Shown here: piece by piece, positions 46,435 through 59,351 of the stretch
Numbering within the stretch: the first letter of the stretch is position 1
How the letters are laid out: each line of letters starts with the position of its first letter
From: Quillaja saponaria
Lineage: Eukaryota > Streptophyta > Magnoliopsida > Fabales > Quillajaceae
Length of the DNA stretch: 64,000 bases
Direction: 5' to 3'
Assembly (NCBI GenBank): GCA_029379385.1
Contig: CM055612.1
Location: 15,252,001-15,316,000 of the forward strand
The notes under the pieces: generated by a model
The model's database searches: none
Told to the model about the DNA's origin: nothing
What the model saw: the letters and a program-made list of their open reading frames with translations, nothing else
Translations under genes and position numbers: made by a program

Positions 46435-46964
46435 TTAAGCATTTTTGGCCCAATTTAATCATTGATAAAACACTTGCATCATGCCATCTTAACTAGGGCT
46501 CAATCAAAGCTCCCTCCATTGATGCAATTATGATAAAAATCAATTCCATCATACATGAACTAATAGTTGAAGCACGTCCGTCAATTCCATGCCAATGCTG
46601 GGTCCATTGCTAGGACCTTTGGCAAAAACGCAAGATACTCCATATCCACAATAGAAAACCAAAGAATGCAAGATTTATGTCAATGTTTCTATAAAATTAA
46701 CTTTAGTTTATTGGGTAGACGCGGAGCAATGTATCGCTGCAATCAGCTATAGCTTACAAGATGGAATAATGATTTTCCAGATTTGATGAACTGAAATACT
46801 TCAATTTATAGCTGGAAAACTCTTGTTAAGAATTTCATACATAATCTACAAAATTCTTCTCTCACAAAAACATCTTTCTTTTTCTGCACCAAACATAGCA
46901 CTCGAGCATATTTTTATTTGCGCTCAATTTGCTCTATAAGCCATATAAGCAATCATCTTCCTTA
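46435..46964. other. Downstream flank and probable 3' UTR of the DHAD gene
   Basis: No other gene is seen. The DHAD transcript must end here; no polyadenylation signal could be chosen with confidence. Confidence 0.4.
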
Positions 46965-49900
46965 CTACTCGTCAGTCACGCATCCCCTTGAAGCTGCTGT
47001 TACATTCTTGATATACTGTACACAAATATAGGATATTAGTTTGATAAAAGACAGCCTGCCTCAGGAAACAATTGATTAAGACACGACCATTCTAGATATA
47101 CTGCACATCCTGCCTTTTAGAGACAAAAGTGGAGGGAATGATCACAGGTTCACCCACCAGGTATCTGTGCATGTGGGCTGTTGGAACATCTGTAACTCAG
47201 CCAGAAAAAGTGCTTCTAAGGCAGAGTGAAGCATACCTTATACAGAACTCCTTGGTTAGCCTTGTACGCAGAGGGAGTCCATTTTTTCTTTCGCTCGTCC
47301 ATCTCATCATCGGATAGTAGAACATCTATTCTCCTCTTCTGAACATCGATGTTGATGATCTCTCCATTTTGAATTAGACCAATTGGACCACCTTCCTGAA
47401 AGCAATGAGCCCCAGTTAGTGAACTTAATTTTCTTGTTCATATAACAAATGAAATTTGAAAGTAATCTTCCAAAAGATAGAAAGAAGTTATATATAGTCA
47501 CCAACAAGTTTTGATTAATGCACATATTACCATGCCGATGTGCCTGTCCAGTTTCCTAGCAAGGATTTTTCATTTTTTAATTTAAAACCCAAAATTATAG
47601 TACTGTTTTATATTCTTAGTTTCGGTTTCTTGACAATTACTGATTAGCTCTCATTGTAAAGGCTGACAGATAAGTGAAGTTCTTTTCCAATATTCCATAA
47701 TCAATATTGAGCTATATTGATGACATCCACCCCCTCCCCCCATAACAAGATCTAATAGCCAAACAATAACATATTATTGTGGGCTGTAAGCTGACACAGT
47801 ATAATGATACTATATATCTAAAACAATCTACTCCGAAGAAATAGTACTCGTGTTGAAGAATAGCTGAAGAAAATGAAGCACTCCTACATAGACTTAAATA
47901 ATTGTCTCCTTCAATAAGAAATTATCAGTATAATCCTAATAAATTTAAGTTCAACAACATAAATTCTCTTAAATTGGAGCCAATGAGCAGGAGGCCGTTT
48001 TCCAGTGATCAGTGCAAAGTGTAAAATATCAACAGTACCTCGTCAACATTGAGGTTTTTCCATATATATTTGAAGATGATTGCCTATGACCATAAGACAA
48101 TTATTTTTTGTTGTGCTTGTTTAGCATGCATTGTTACTTCAATGCAATAGCCAATTTTTCCAAATTATTTGGTGATTAAGTTATTGCATTTCATATTGAA
48201 GTTTGAACTGAATCCAAAATTACTTAACTACCTATACTATAACATATAAAAATATATACGAGCAACTCTTAAAAAAAACTAAAGGAATATGTACATAACA
48301 TCACAACAAAACAAGCAAGATGAATAACAAAGAAAAAATAAATGCACCTGAGCCTCGGGGCTTATATGGCCAACAACAAACCCATGTGAACCTCCTGAAA
48401 ACCTACCATCGGTCAGCAATGCAACATCCTGCATTATACAAAAGCAGTATTCTCAGAGGAAGTCATTGTAAAAGGGGTAAGCTAATCCCCACTCGTATTA
48501 TCAACTACATTTTTAGCCAACGCAGCAAGCAAAACATAACACCAGCTCTAAGTAGAAAAGGACTTGATAAGACATTCTGAAATAAATAAATAAATAACTG
48601 TAGGAGCTCAATACATGTAATTGATTAGAACAAAATGTGAACATAAGAGAAAAATATTAATTCATTTTACAATCGGGAAAACCAACAGCATATAACTTCA
48701 ATTCAATTCAAAGTCAAAACGGACAAAACTGATTACAAAATGAAGAGCAATACCTTCCCAAGACCTGCACCCATTATCGCACTTGTTGGTGTCAACATCT
48801 CAGGCATACCAGGACCACCCTTGGGACCCTCTCCCCTAATGACAATTACTTTCCCCTGGAATATGGGAAAAACACAAACAAGATATCAAATGTCAAATTT
48901 GACAAATTGGTTCCAGTAATGTCATTGCATCCTTTTTATTAATTGAACATATACCAACACACAGACAGACAATTTTAAACAGAATCATCAATCTTGTACT
49001 CCTTTGAGGCCGCAAAACACCACCAATTAAAATTAAATGCAAGATTTGGATAATTACCAATGAGGAGAAGAACAAATAAGCCTTTGGACCCAACTTAAGG
49101 GTAGACTACAGAAATCCTCACAAAGACAGTGACATGCAGATACACAATAAGTAAAACATAATCAAGTACTCCTAAGGATTCAAAACACCACCAAGTAAAA
49201 TTAAATGCAAGATTACCCAATGAGGAGAACAAATACGCCTTCCAACTTAAGGGTAAGCTATATAAATCCTCACAAAGTCAGTAGGTATCTTACTTGTAGA
49301 TTCTATTTTCCATTTAATTTTATAATGGCTCTGGTCTCTACCAAACTTTCCATATTCGTATCGTTCTTTGTCACTTCTATTCACATCATTGCTGGCCTTC
49401 ATTTTATCATCTTTGACCATCTCATAGAATGTCTCACCCTTCCCTACTAACGTATCTATCTTTACATGTCCAAACCATCTTTCACCTATGCACCCACATT
49501 TTATTTTATTTAAAGCTACCCTACCTCCAATTAAAAGTTATCATTTATTCTCCAAAAAAATTTCATTTCTCACGTATCTTATTTCATATTACCCACACAT
49601 CAACCTAAACAACCTCATTTCTTACAATCACATTGTTGACTGTGGAAATATGAAGACATCAAAACTTATTCATTCAAAAGAATGGGATTCTGAAGGTTGA
49701 ATAAACCTTCTTTTTTTTGTTTCTTTGATTGGTAAGTTAAACACACGCCCATGAGTTTTGAACCAGTAATCTGTTTCTCCTCGGTTTTTTTTTTTTTTTG
49801 GGGTTTCTCCTCTTTTCTCTTAGAGAAAGGAGGCGCCAGACCCATTGATCATCAGCTATAAAAGATGGAATGTACTTTAAAGCAAATGCCATATAGAGTT

Positions 49901-52900
49901 GAGGTTTGAATCTCTCCCAGTTACAACCATGAGAGAAAGTACAACTGCTCCTAATCATAACACATAAAAACATCTGTGAATATGCCCACAAAGAAGTACC
50001 AACATCAAGAGTTGATACTGGTTATGTTAATTTACTTATGAAAGTACAATAAGAGCTACAAGTTAATTTTATTTTGGCACTAAAAACTGTAATTAACCAT
50101 TCACCAAAGAATGCTTAAAAACACACCCCTCGATAAGTTTTCCATCATTATTTTGAATTTTGACTAAAGTTATCAATTAATAAGACGAGTCATAATACTA
50201 GAACAGATACCTTAAAACTCGTAGGATTCTCTGTGATAGCGGCAATCATTGATTCCTCACCTTCAAAAATAAGTGCAGGACCTAGTGTACAAATCTTGTT
50301 AGTGAAATCTCGTGGTATGGAGGATTATACTAAACTCAAATCTAAAAAATATAACTTCACAGGAAGGGGGTGAAAATAGAGCAAGAATAGCACCAGAGAA
50401 ATATAGCCCCTCTTTTCCAGTAATTTTAGCAACAGAACCCTCCGGTGCTAGATTTCCATACAATATTTGAATGTGGCCTGTTTTCTTGATAGGATTTTCC
50501 AATGGTCTTATTATTTCCTGAATGAATTTTAAAGAACTGCATCAGTTTGGTTGAAAATCAATCCAACTTTTTCAACAGTAAACCCAAGGGAATCATTAGA
50601 ATGAGCTAATCAACAATATGGCATTTAGAAAATCCGTTACACCTGCCCTTTTGGCAAAGGAAGGAAACTTTCTGCATTTTCTGCCAGCGTCTTCCCAGTA
50701 ACTAGAAAGAAAGTATCCACATGTTAACAAGAATACTCCATATAGAAGAACTTTATATTCTTAGTGCAGGGTAACTCAACATACCGGTCATACAGTCCCC
50801 ATCTAAAAATCCAAGCTCAAGAAGGTAGCGAATAACTGCAGGTGTTCCTCCAATCTATTACATCAACAGTCATTGGGTCATGAACACAAGTATATAATAA
50901 TAAGAGCTTGGCATGGAAATGCAAAAAGAGTAAGCATGCCCCACTTATTGAAACAAAGTAAAAAGTGAGAGCACAAAATATAATAAAATGCATACCTTGT
51001 GCAAATCTTCCATGACATATTTACCACTAGGCTTAAGATCCGCAAGGAAGGGAACCTCATCACTAACCTTCTGAAAATCATCAAGAGTTAAATCCAGACC
51101 AACAGACCTGCCAAAATCTTTATGAGATTTTTCCATGCGACCAATATCCATGGGAAATTTAGCACCAAACTCCACTCACCTTGCGATAGCAATTAAATGT
51201 AGCACAGCATTGGTAGATCCGCCAAGAGCCATGACAATAACCATTGCATTACGTATGGATTTAAGCGTGATGATATCTCGTGGCTTCAAGTCGATTTTTA
51301 GTAACTCAAGAAGATATTTCCCAGCTAAACGACATTCATCCAACTTCAATGGATCCTCAGCAGGTATAGAAGAGCTTAAAAAAACAACTAAATTAGGATA
51401 AGAGAAAAGTTTCTTTAAAATACTGACCCAAGTGATCTAATTCATATATACCTATAAGGAAGAGACATTCCCATAGCTTCAATAGCAGAAGCCATTGTAT
51501 TAGCTGTATACATTCCGCCACAGGCCCCAGCACCAGGGCAGGAGTTGAGGACAACATTTTTCCGATGCTCATCACTAATGGATCCACTCACATATTCTCC
51601 ATAACACTACAAACACAAACGTGAAAGTGAGGAAATGTCAGTTGCAAGGGTTGCACTAAAAAGACAGGGAATTATGGTTAGAAAAGGTAAATCTTCAAAA
51701 GTAATAATCATTTTCCCACAAAATCATAATTATATGAGATGAATGAACAAAATTAAACTACAAATTCATCCAAATGAAGAGAAATCTCAAATATATTTTG
51801 CCAAGATCAGAACAAAAAAGTCCACTCAAAATGCATTATGAGATAACCATGCCTTTTCTCAAATTTTTTTTTTTAGAAAAAAAAAAAAAAAAAAAAAATC
51901 TCCACCAAGTTTTATGTGTAAGCTCAACATCTTCAAGAGAGCATTATTGTTCTTGGGATGGGGAGCCGTCGATTGGGATCAAAAAGCGATTCCAACATCA
52001 ATTTTGCTCCTTATTTAAAAGATAATCAAAGAAGATATTAGAAAATATAAATATAAATGAGTTTATAGGAGCCAAATATCATCCTTTCTAACATTTTCAC
52101 AATGTATTAGAGCAAGTTCTGAGTGTGTTCCAATGCGATATTTGACTTACATTAAGATATTGCAAAATAATAGATTATTTAATTACTTATGCAGGCTTAG
52201 TAAGCATTGCTGAAAGTGCAAACCAGAAAGTCACAGCCTGCTCATAAAAACGAGCATTAATTAACTAATAATTTGAAAGATGGAAATTGCCATGTTTAAA
52301 AAAAGGGCAGGGGCCATGAAAAGGAACATGTCAATGCTGAACGGAAAAACTACGCACATTCAAAACTTTGAGGGACAGTCAAACACCTGAATGTCTATAT
52401 AATCAACAAGAGTCCTGGATATCTGGCTAAAATATGCACTTCATATGCCCCATGTACATCTAGTCCAAGAGAAGAATGTGTTATTAGTATGCTATTTTTG
52501 AATCTATTGTTGTGTGGAAGAGGAAGGGAAAACTAGATGCCATACCTCTCCTTATCATATTCCCTAATGTGCGACTTGTACAATATAACAGAGTTAAAGG
52601 CCTAATGCCATTTTCCAGAACAAAAGAAATTCAGAATTTGGTTACAATGTGTCTTTAATCACTCAGTGAGCTGGCAGACAAAGTGAATTTATACTGACTA
52701 CACCAACAAGGCACAACATTTAAAGTGAAGTCTCAACAACTTTGTTGCGGTAACTAAGATGATGGGGTAGGAAATTAACCATTAAAATAAAGCTTCAAAA
52801 AGTTACAAATTTTTCATTGAAAAACCAAAAAGGATAACCCAATCAAATTTAACTACGTTTGTTCCAGAATGCTTCAAAAGACAAAAAAATTGGGGTTCCA

Positions 52901-55900
52901 AATGTATATTAGACTTGAAACCACAAAGCAATCAACTCAACTAAACTAAATCTTAAATCCTAATCTAGTTAGGATCGGCTATAGGAATCCTTTTCAACCA
53001 TTCACATCAACCCAATGCATCATTTTGGTAACCTAGATAGCTATCATATCCTTCCCAAGAACTTCTGCCTATGTAATTCTAGATTTCCTTCTACCTCTCA
53101 TAACCCCTCTTACCTGCACCAACTCACATTTCCTAACTTGGATATTTCCAAAGTCCAAACCACTATAAGTGGTTCTTTCTAATTTTCTCTTCAATTGGTG
53201 CAACTTCAACCTCTTTACATATTTTCTCATTTCGTATTCTATCTTTTCTTGTATGCCCAGTGCCCCGGTCATTCATCTTGTGCAAGTGTCGTTTCTTTAA
53301 TTGCTCAATATTCAAAACCATACAACATAACCGATCTCACGGCCATCCTATAGATTTTTCCTTTTATCCTATCCTCTTCAAGATTTTAGGATCACATAAA
53401 ATTATCAAGGCACTTCAACACTTCATGGAGGACCTTGCTTATTTTTGTGGTTTATATCATACTCAATTGCACCATCTTTTTGTAAGAAGGATCTTAAGCA
53501 CTTAAACACATCTTCACTGTGATTTCAAAGCTGACCTGAACCACTTCATTCGAGCCTCTTCTAGTGCGATTAAACTTACACTCCATATACCAGTCTTTGT
53601 CCAACTAACCTAATACTTTTAGATTCTAACATAGTCCTGCATAATTATAACTTCAATTTACTCCTGCTCTATTCTCATCTACTAATACAATATCATCAGC
53701 TCATGAACCATGGAAACCTATTATGAATGGAATACGTAAGTTCATCTATGACTAAAGAAAATAAGTAAAGGCTTAAAGTTGACCCTTGGTAAAGTCCTAT
53801 TGTGATTGAAAACTCTCCATTTATACCATATGCAATCCTCACATTAGTCATTACTCTTTCATACATATCATTAATCACTTCTACATACTTTGTATTTTCT
53901 TATTCTCAAGAGTCCACCACAAACTCTCCTTAGTACACTATCATATGTTTTTTCTAGATCCATAAAGACCAAACCACAAAGCAATTAAAGCTGGAAAAAT
54001 ATTTTAAAATCTCGTTATGAGAAAGGATGAAGAAAACAATGAAAACCATTCCAAAGAGCCAATAAAAATTAGAAGCACAACAATATTCATAACCAAATAA
54101 GTGTTCATACCTGGAAGGCAGATACTATGTCATAAGTTTGATCTTGAAAGTGACCAGGCTGCAAAAGAAAAATTAAAGTTGAAGGTCAATGACATAATCA
54201 TTAGGAACATCTTTTAGAAACACATAAATTATAGTCAGCCGGGAAATCTTAATGAACAAAAACAATAAGTAATTGATAAGTAAAAGCATTAGATGGTTGC
54301 GATTTGTAGCTTAGGATGATTCCAAATTACCATAGTTTTTTTTTTCTTTTGCAAGATCAATAGATTTCTTATAATTCCACTTATGTATGATATATTCAGT
54401 TCATCTATTAGTTTACACCAGATGCTCTTCCTAACCCTTTTTTTTTTTTTTTTAATTTATAAAAAAGAAGTATTATTAAAAGGAAGAATGAAGAAAGTAC
54501 ACAGAAGATGTCAAGAAATCCTCTAAAAACAGAAGAAAGGAACAGAAAGAAAATAAACAAAAGAAAAACTCCAGTTCTCAACAACTCAGAGAGATTAGGT
54601 GCACTCCAACTAAAGATAGTTCCAAAAGTTACTCATAGTTATGTTTGATATATTCAGTTCATCTAGTAGTTTAAAATCAGGTGCATTTCCTAACTGTTTT
54701 TTTTTATTTTATATAGGAAAGAAGTATTAATAAAGGAAGAAAGAAGAAAAACACAAAAGAGGACAAGAAATCCTCTACAAACAGAAGAAATGAAAGGAAA
54801 GAAAATAAACAAAAGAAAAATCCAGTGCTCAACAACTCAGAGAACTTAGGTGTAATCCAACTAAAGATAGTTCCAAAAGTTACTCATACATGATTCTTTA
54901 TTTTTATTTTTTTAACCTTTTTCCAGCTTTATAGATTATTTAACCATCAATTACAGATAGTTCCAAAAGTTAATCATACACGATTCTTTAACCAAAGTAC
55001 AGATCCAAATTAATTAATTGACAAATGTCAGTAAAAAATAAAATAAAGCTGGAGAAAGAAACATAAAAGTTATTTTATTGTCCTCACAATTTCTATTAAA
55101 TAGGGACAAAGTCTCGTCACATGCATAACATGAATGATTAACTTCAAATTATGTAAAAGAATCCATTTTAAAAAGCCGTATCATTCCCACAGACTTTGTA
55201 ATGCGACTTATGCAAACAAAGGAAACCCTATACACTTGATTTTAAATACACATATCTAAAAAAAACAATTATGTTGATAAATTTCAATCAATAATAGCTC
55301 TTTCGTTACCCAAAAGCCAAGTATGCTACCTTGATAGTTCCACCATAAACCATAATACTTGGTCGGTTGAGCCGGCCCATTGCCATGATTGTACCTGGCA
55401 TCTGTAGAAGTACAAAAATAAAACTCAATTGTAAATCAATGACTACATTACCACATGTCTAACCCCAGAAAAAGTTAATAGTAATAATGTTTACAGAATG
55501 GGACATCAACAATGACAGCAGTGGATTTATAGACTTAATGATTTATCAAGATTACAGTGCAGTACTAGTAGCTATAAGCAATTGACTTAGGCACTGTTAT
55601 CTACTTAAAACCAATGGTGTGTTTGGCCTCATGGTTAAGGGTGGCAATGAGTCAAGCTTGCTCGTCAAGTTTGGACAACTCAAGCTTGGCTCGTGTTCGT
55701 TAAGAGCTCGCGAGCCTAAGTTCGTTAAGAGTTAATGAACCCAACCCCAAGCTCAAGCTCAAGCTCAAGCTCGGCTTGTTAAGGGCTTATTAAGGACTTT
55801 TGAAGGTTTTTTTAAAAATTATAAAATATTTCATAGTCAAGAATATTTGAACTCAAGATCTACTTGAGAACCATTTGAGTAACTTACCACCAAACCATAT

Positions 55901-57487
55901 TATAATTTATGTTAGTTATGACAATTAAATGTATTTATTATATATTTATATGTAAATAATAAGAAATTAATAAAATAATATTAAATGATTCGGCTCACAA
56001 GCTTATGAGCCGAGCTTTAAAAAAAGTGAGATCAGCTTGTTTTACTAAACGAGCTCAAAATAAAGCTCAAAATCGGCTCATTTAGATAATGAGCCAAGTT
56101 CAATCGGAGCTCTTAATGAGTAGCTCAAGAGCTGTTTCTTGGCATAGTGACACTCCTACTTGTCCTGGAAAAATTATAAACAAAAAATTGGTCCTCTTGG
56201 TTATATCACGCTTCATTATTACCAGAGATTTCGAATTACACAAAACATTGGTCATTGGACAAAACAATATCCAGAAAAAGAAGCCAGGACTATCTCTTGA
56301 AGATAGAATCATAAAATTATGGAGAATACATAGTAACATTATTTAATCCAAGATAGAACCAGAAGAAAGTCAAGAAGCAGAGGATTATGCAACAGTAGCA
56401 ACTGGTATTCACCAGAATTTATTTTGAGCTTAATACACTTCAGTTCTGTTTAAATTTAACTGATTTTCTCATTTCATTGAAGATTTGTAAGGTAATTATT
56501 TATGTCTGTTGCGATACTGTCTGTCTATAGCCTGTTGTGATTTTAGTTTTGAAGCTCATTGCTGCTAAGCTCTTGCTTAAACAAAACCTTCATTTAATCT
56601 AGAAAAGGAATAAATAATAAGGACGATACAAGATGCTCAAAATTCTTTTATCAAGGTACAACTACAAATCAACACAAGCAACTCTAGAAGAGAAAAAAGA
56701 AGAACAAAACTCAAAGTATGCCCGTGAAAACTCCATAAGTGCACAATTCAGAAAGGAAAAAAGAAAGTAACAATATAATGTTAAGAGGCGCCACACAAAC
56801 CCATATATCCTTGCAGACAAACCAAAATAACATTAAACTAGAATATTGTAAAAATTTCACAAAATTGATTTCTATTTAACACAGAAAACTCAAAAGCAAC
56901 AGAAATGAGGCACTCACATTTTTGTCACATCCAGGGATGGAGATATTCCCGTCATACCACTGAGCGCTCATCACGGTCTCAATACTATCAGCAATGAGGT
57001 CCCTAGACTGCAAGCTATAGCACATACCTCTTGTCCCCATAGAGATAGCGTCACTGACCCCAATGGTGTTGAATCTGAACCCAACCATGCCGGCCTCTCT
57101 TACCCCTTCTTTCACAGCCTCCGAGAGACTCAAGAGGTGCATGTTGCAAGTGTTCCCCTCATACCACACCGACGATATTCCTATCTGGGGTTTGCTCAAA
57201 TCGTCTTCCGAGAGGCCCACACCATGGAGGATTGCCTGGGATCCACCCTGCGACTTGGGTTCAGTAATGCGAGAACTGTATTTATTGAGCTTGAGAGTTG
57301 TTGGTGTCGGTGCAGGTGGAGAATCCACAGTAATGGACAGCGGTGATTGCGCCGTGTCGGAAATGGAGGCTCTGACAGAAAAGAAGAAGGGGCGAGTTGT
57401 ATGGAATCTGTGTGGGTGTATCAAACGTTTAGGGGTAGTGGTGGTGAAAGTAGAGCGAGAACCGGGTGTCAAGAGAGTAGATTCCAT
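46965..57487 (-). CDS. DHAD: Dihydroxy-acid dehydratase, plastid precursor (DHAD)
   Basis: DHAD (ILVD family) removes water from 2,3-dihydroxy-3-methylbutanoate and its methylpentanoate homologue to give the 2-keto acid precursors of valine, leucine and isoleucine, in the plastid. Fourteen coding exons: 57487-56918, 55401-55330, 54158-54111, 51606-51452, 51374-51180, 51107-50996, 50854-50785, 50701-50643, 50517-50394, 50281-50211, 48855-48754, 48428-48348, 47395-47237, 47015-46965. All junctions are GT-AG and in phase, giving 622 aa. Residues 1 to about 45 form a Ser/Thr-rich transit peptide. The [2Fe-2S] cysteines are C114 (GNTCNMHL), C187 (GCDKN) and C259 ([12 protein letters not shown]); K189 is the expected carbamylated Mg ligand. 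Later conserved blocks are [28 protein letters not shown] and [17 protein letters not shown]. The protein ends GCVTDE like its Arabidopsis counterpart. Introns 1, 2, 3 and 10 are over 1 kb and carry repeats. Confidence 0.97.
48991..49290. repeat. 168-bp direct duplication in DHAD intron 10
   Basis: Copies at about 48991-49133 and 49160-49290 share caaaacaccacca, taaaattaaatgcaagat, caatgaggagaa, caacttaagggta and aatcctcacaaag at a constant offset of about 168 bp. Intron 10 spans 50210-48856. Confidence 0.75.
49430..49640 (-). mobile_element. Possible LINE 3' fragment in DHAD intron 10
   Basis: On the minus strand a phrase equivalent to RWFGHVK (plus-strand tttacatgtccaaaccatc at about 49462) precedes text spaced like the LINE C-terminal region at 31440-31560 (ctcatttct, cccacacatcaacctaaac). 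Similarity is short and broken, so the call is tentative. Confidence 0.35.
52933..53970 (-). mobile_element. 5'-truncated RTE-clade LINE, copy 2, in DHAD intron 3
   Basis: The minus strand shows [40 protein letters not shown] and NRFPWFMS, followed by a C-terminal region; all match RTE-type plant reverse transcriptases and copy 1 at 31.2-32.2 kb. The 3' end carries the same gttgagttga-type tail. It is flanked by a perfect 15-bp duplication AAACCACAAAGCAAT (52918-52932 and 53971-53985). The element is heavily mutated and inserted between DHAD exons 3 and 4, in the same orientation as the gene. Confidence 0.88.
54382..54897. repeat. 258-bp tandem duplication in DHAD intron 2
   Basis: Copies begin near 54382 and 54640, each with tatattcagttcatcta, gaagtatta-taaa-ggaaga, aagaaatcctcta-aaacag, gaaaataaacaaaagaaaaa, tcaacaactcagaga and ctaaagatagttccaaaag. 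A partial third end (ccaaaagttaatcatacacg) occurs at about 54963. Confidence 0.8.
55636..56158. mobile_element. hAT-type MITE (AGCTCG-rich family), copy 2, in DHAD intron 1
   Basis: It starts TAAGGGTGGCAATGAG and ends AGTGACACTCCTA, with the interior organisation of copy 1 (24907-25409). Shared blocks are ctcgcgagc, aatttatgttagtt, gagccgagcttt, acgagct-aaaataaagctc and gagtagctca. Flanking octamers (ctcatggt / cttgtcct) match only partly, suggesting an older insertion. Confidence 0.7.
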
Positions 57488-59351
57488 GGTGGTGGTTGTC
57501 GTCGTCGTGGGGGGCGGCGGGTAAGAGTTAAATGGGGTTTAGGGAGGGGACTAGGAATTTTGAAAAAAAAAAAGAAAAGAAAGGATGGATGGATATTTGG
57601 CTGGATTTCACTGCTGGAGTATGTATGTTTGTAACTTTGTGTGAAATGACAAAAACACATCTGTAATTTTGCATCCCTCACTGGTTGCCTTATGCAAAAT
57701 TGCAGAGCAGGCTGTCCCCTGCTCAACAACCTCACTCTACTTTTCTCTTTCATTTTGTTTAATGACGTACATTTTGACAAAAATAAAAATTACAAATCCG
57801 ATTCTGTCGTGGAAAACGTGGTTGTTGTAGAGCTGTCCTACTTCTTCAATACTACACCACTGTTTTTTTTGTTTTAATTATATTTTTACAGTTAAAATTA
57901 AATTACATTTCATTTTAATTTTTATTATTTATTTTGAATTTGAGCAATCACACAATTTTTTATTATCAAAGTATTGTGTAAAAATTCACCATTTATAACG
58001 GCTTATGAAATAGATTACTGCAAAATTCAAATACAACGTGTTTCACGGTAGATATACACGATGACTATGATCCTCAAACACAAACCAACCACAGACTAAT
58101 AATACCGGTGAAAGAGATAGGGAAAACTCATAATTAAGAAGAAATTACTTTCAATTTGTGTAGATAAGTTTCAGAATGAGATAATCGTAACAAATTTATC
58201 TTCTCTTAGTGCTGAAACTTCACGATAATATGAAGTAGTTGAAAGTGTAACACTATTCTTGTAAAGAGATAATCGATTTCATGCATGGTTTAATTATTGT
58301 TTTTTATCTATATTTTTTATTAAACTACCATTCAAATTGTATATAAAAAAAATATATATATATATATTATATTTATAGATTTGAGCACATTATCATTATA
58401 TTAATGACCTCACTTTCAACTCAACTCAATAAAATCTTAAAAATCAAACTAGTGGATCAATCATATGAATTATATTTCTTAATTTGCATTGATTTAATGT
58501 TTTACTACTAACTTCCTCAATTTACCCGTAAGGGTACCTATAGCGAATTTTACATTAGGCTAACTTCTTTATTTGAACCAGTCCAAGATACGAGAATCTT
58601 TATTTATTTTGTACCATACTTACATGTCAATTTGGTGTGCCACTAAGAATATGATGACACAATCATTGCTTGATTTTTACGTTCGGTGCGATACATCCGT
58701 AAGAGAGTTATGTCCCCATAAATATTAGGTAAGATTCTTCTCATAAGATTTCATTAGTTTTATGCTCGCCTATGGCAACACTCGTCATTTATTGAACCCA
58801 CTTTAAATTTGTAAATAACTTTTTTTGTTTCATTTGTAAATAGTGCAAACTATTTAAATTGACAGTTAATTAAAATGACCAGGGTGAGAGTGCTTGTTTA
58901 AACACTGCGACTTTTTGAAATATATGTGGGTACTGATTTTCGTGAGTTGTAGTCCCTGTCACGGTTCGAATTGTGACTGGCAATGGACCAAGTTGTGGAT
59001 TTGGGTCTATCTTGACCCAGGTGAGTCTACTATTTAGAATCCAAAAATCTACACAAAAGACAATAACATATTTAATGATTAATTCATAGTTGAGACACGT
59101 GATAGAAACAACAATATAGTTATTTTCGATTATATATATTACATACAAATCCTACGAAGAAAAATATATTTAAGAACATGATAACAGTAGAGTCTAATTA
59201 AGAGTACAAACATTTCAAGTTAAGAAGTCTATGAATAATGATAATAAGTTCTATATAAAATGCTAAAACTCAAGCCGAACACAAATTACAAAGGCAAGCT
59301 TATCAAATACGAGCTCAGTATGTTCATAATATAACGACTATAAATTATGAG
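57488..59351. other. Upstream region of DHAD and gene-free flank
   Basis: The DHAD 5' leader and promoter lie here. The first 60 bp above the ATG are GC-rich with a gtggtggttgtcgtcgtcg stretch on the plus strand. No convincing TATA box was found. Plus-strand open frames overlapping exon 1 are antisense shadows. At 58417-58500 the phrase tcaactcaactcaataaaat ... aaactagtggatcaatcatatgaa is a third, badly decayed RTE LINE 3' tail (minus strand). Confidence 0.45.

Noticed and set aside
49205..49700. Plus-strand open frames in DHAD intron 10
   Set aside because: Better explained as the reverse strand of LINE debris plus intron sequence; no plant gene similarity.
57063..57634. Long plus-strand open frames opposite DHAD exon 1
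   Set aside because: They mirror the conserved minus-strand exon, show no recognisable protein similarity and run through the GC-rich leader; they are antisense shadows.
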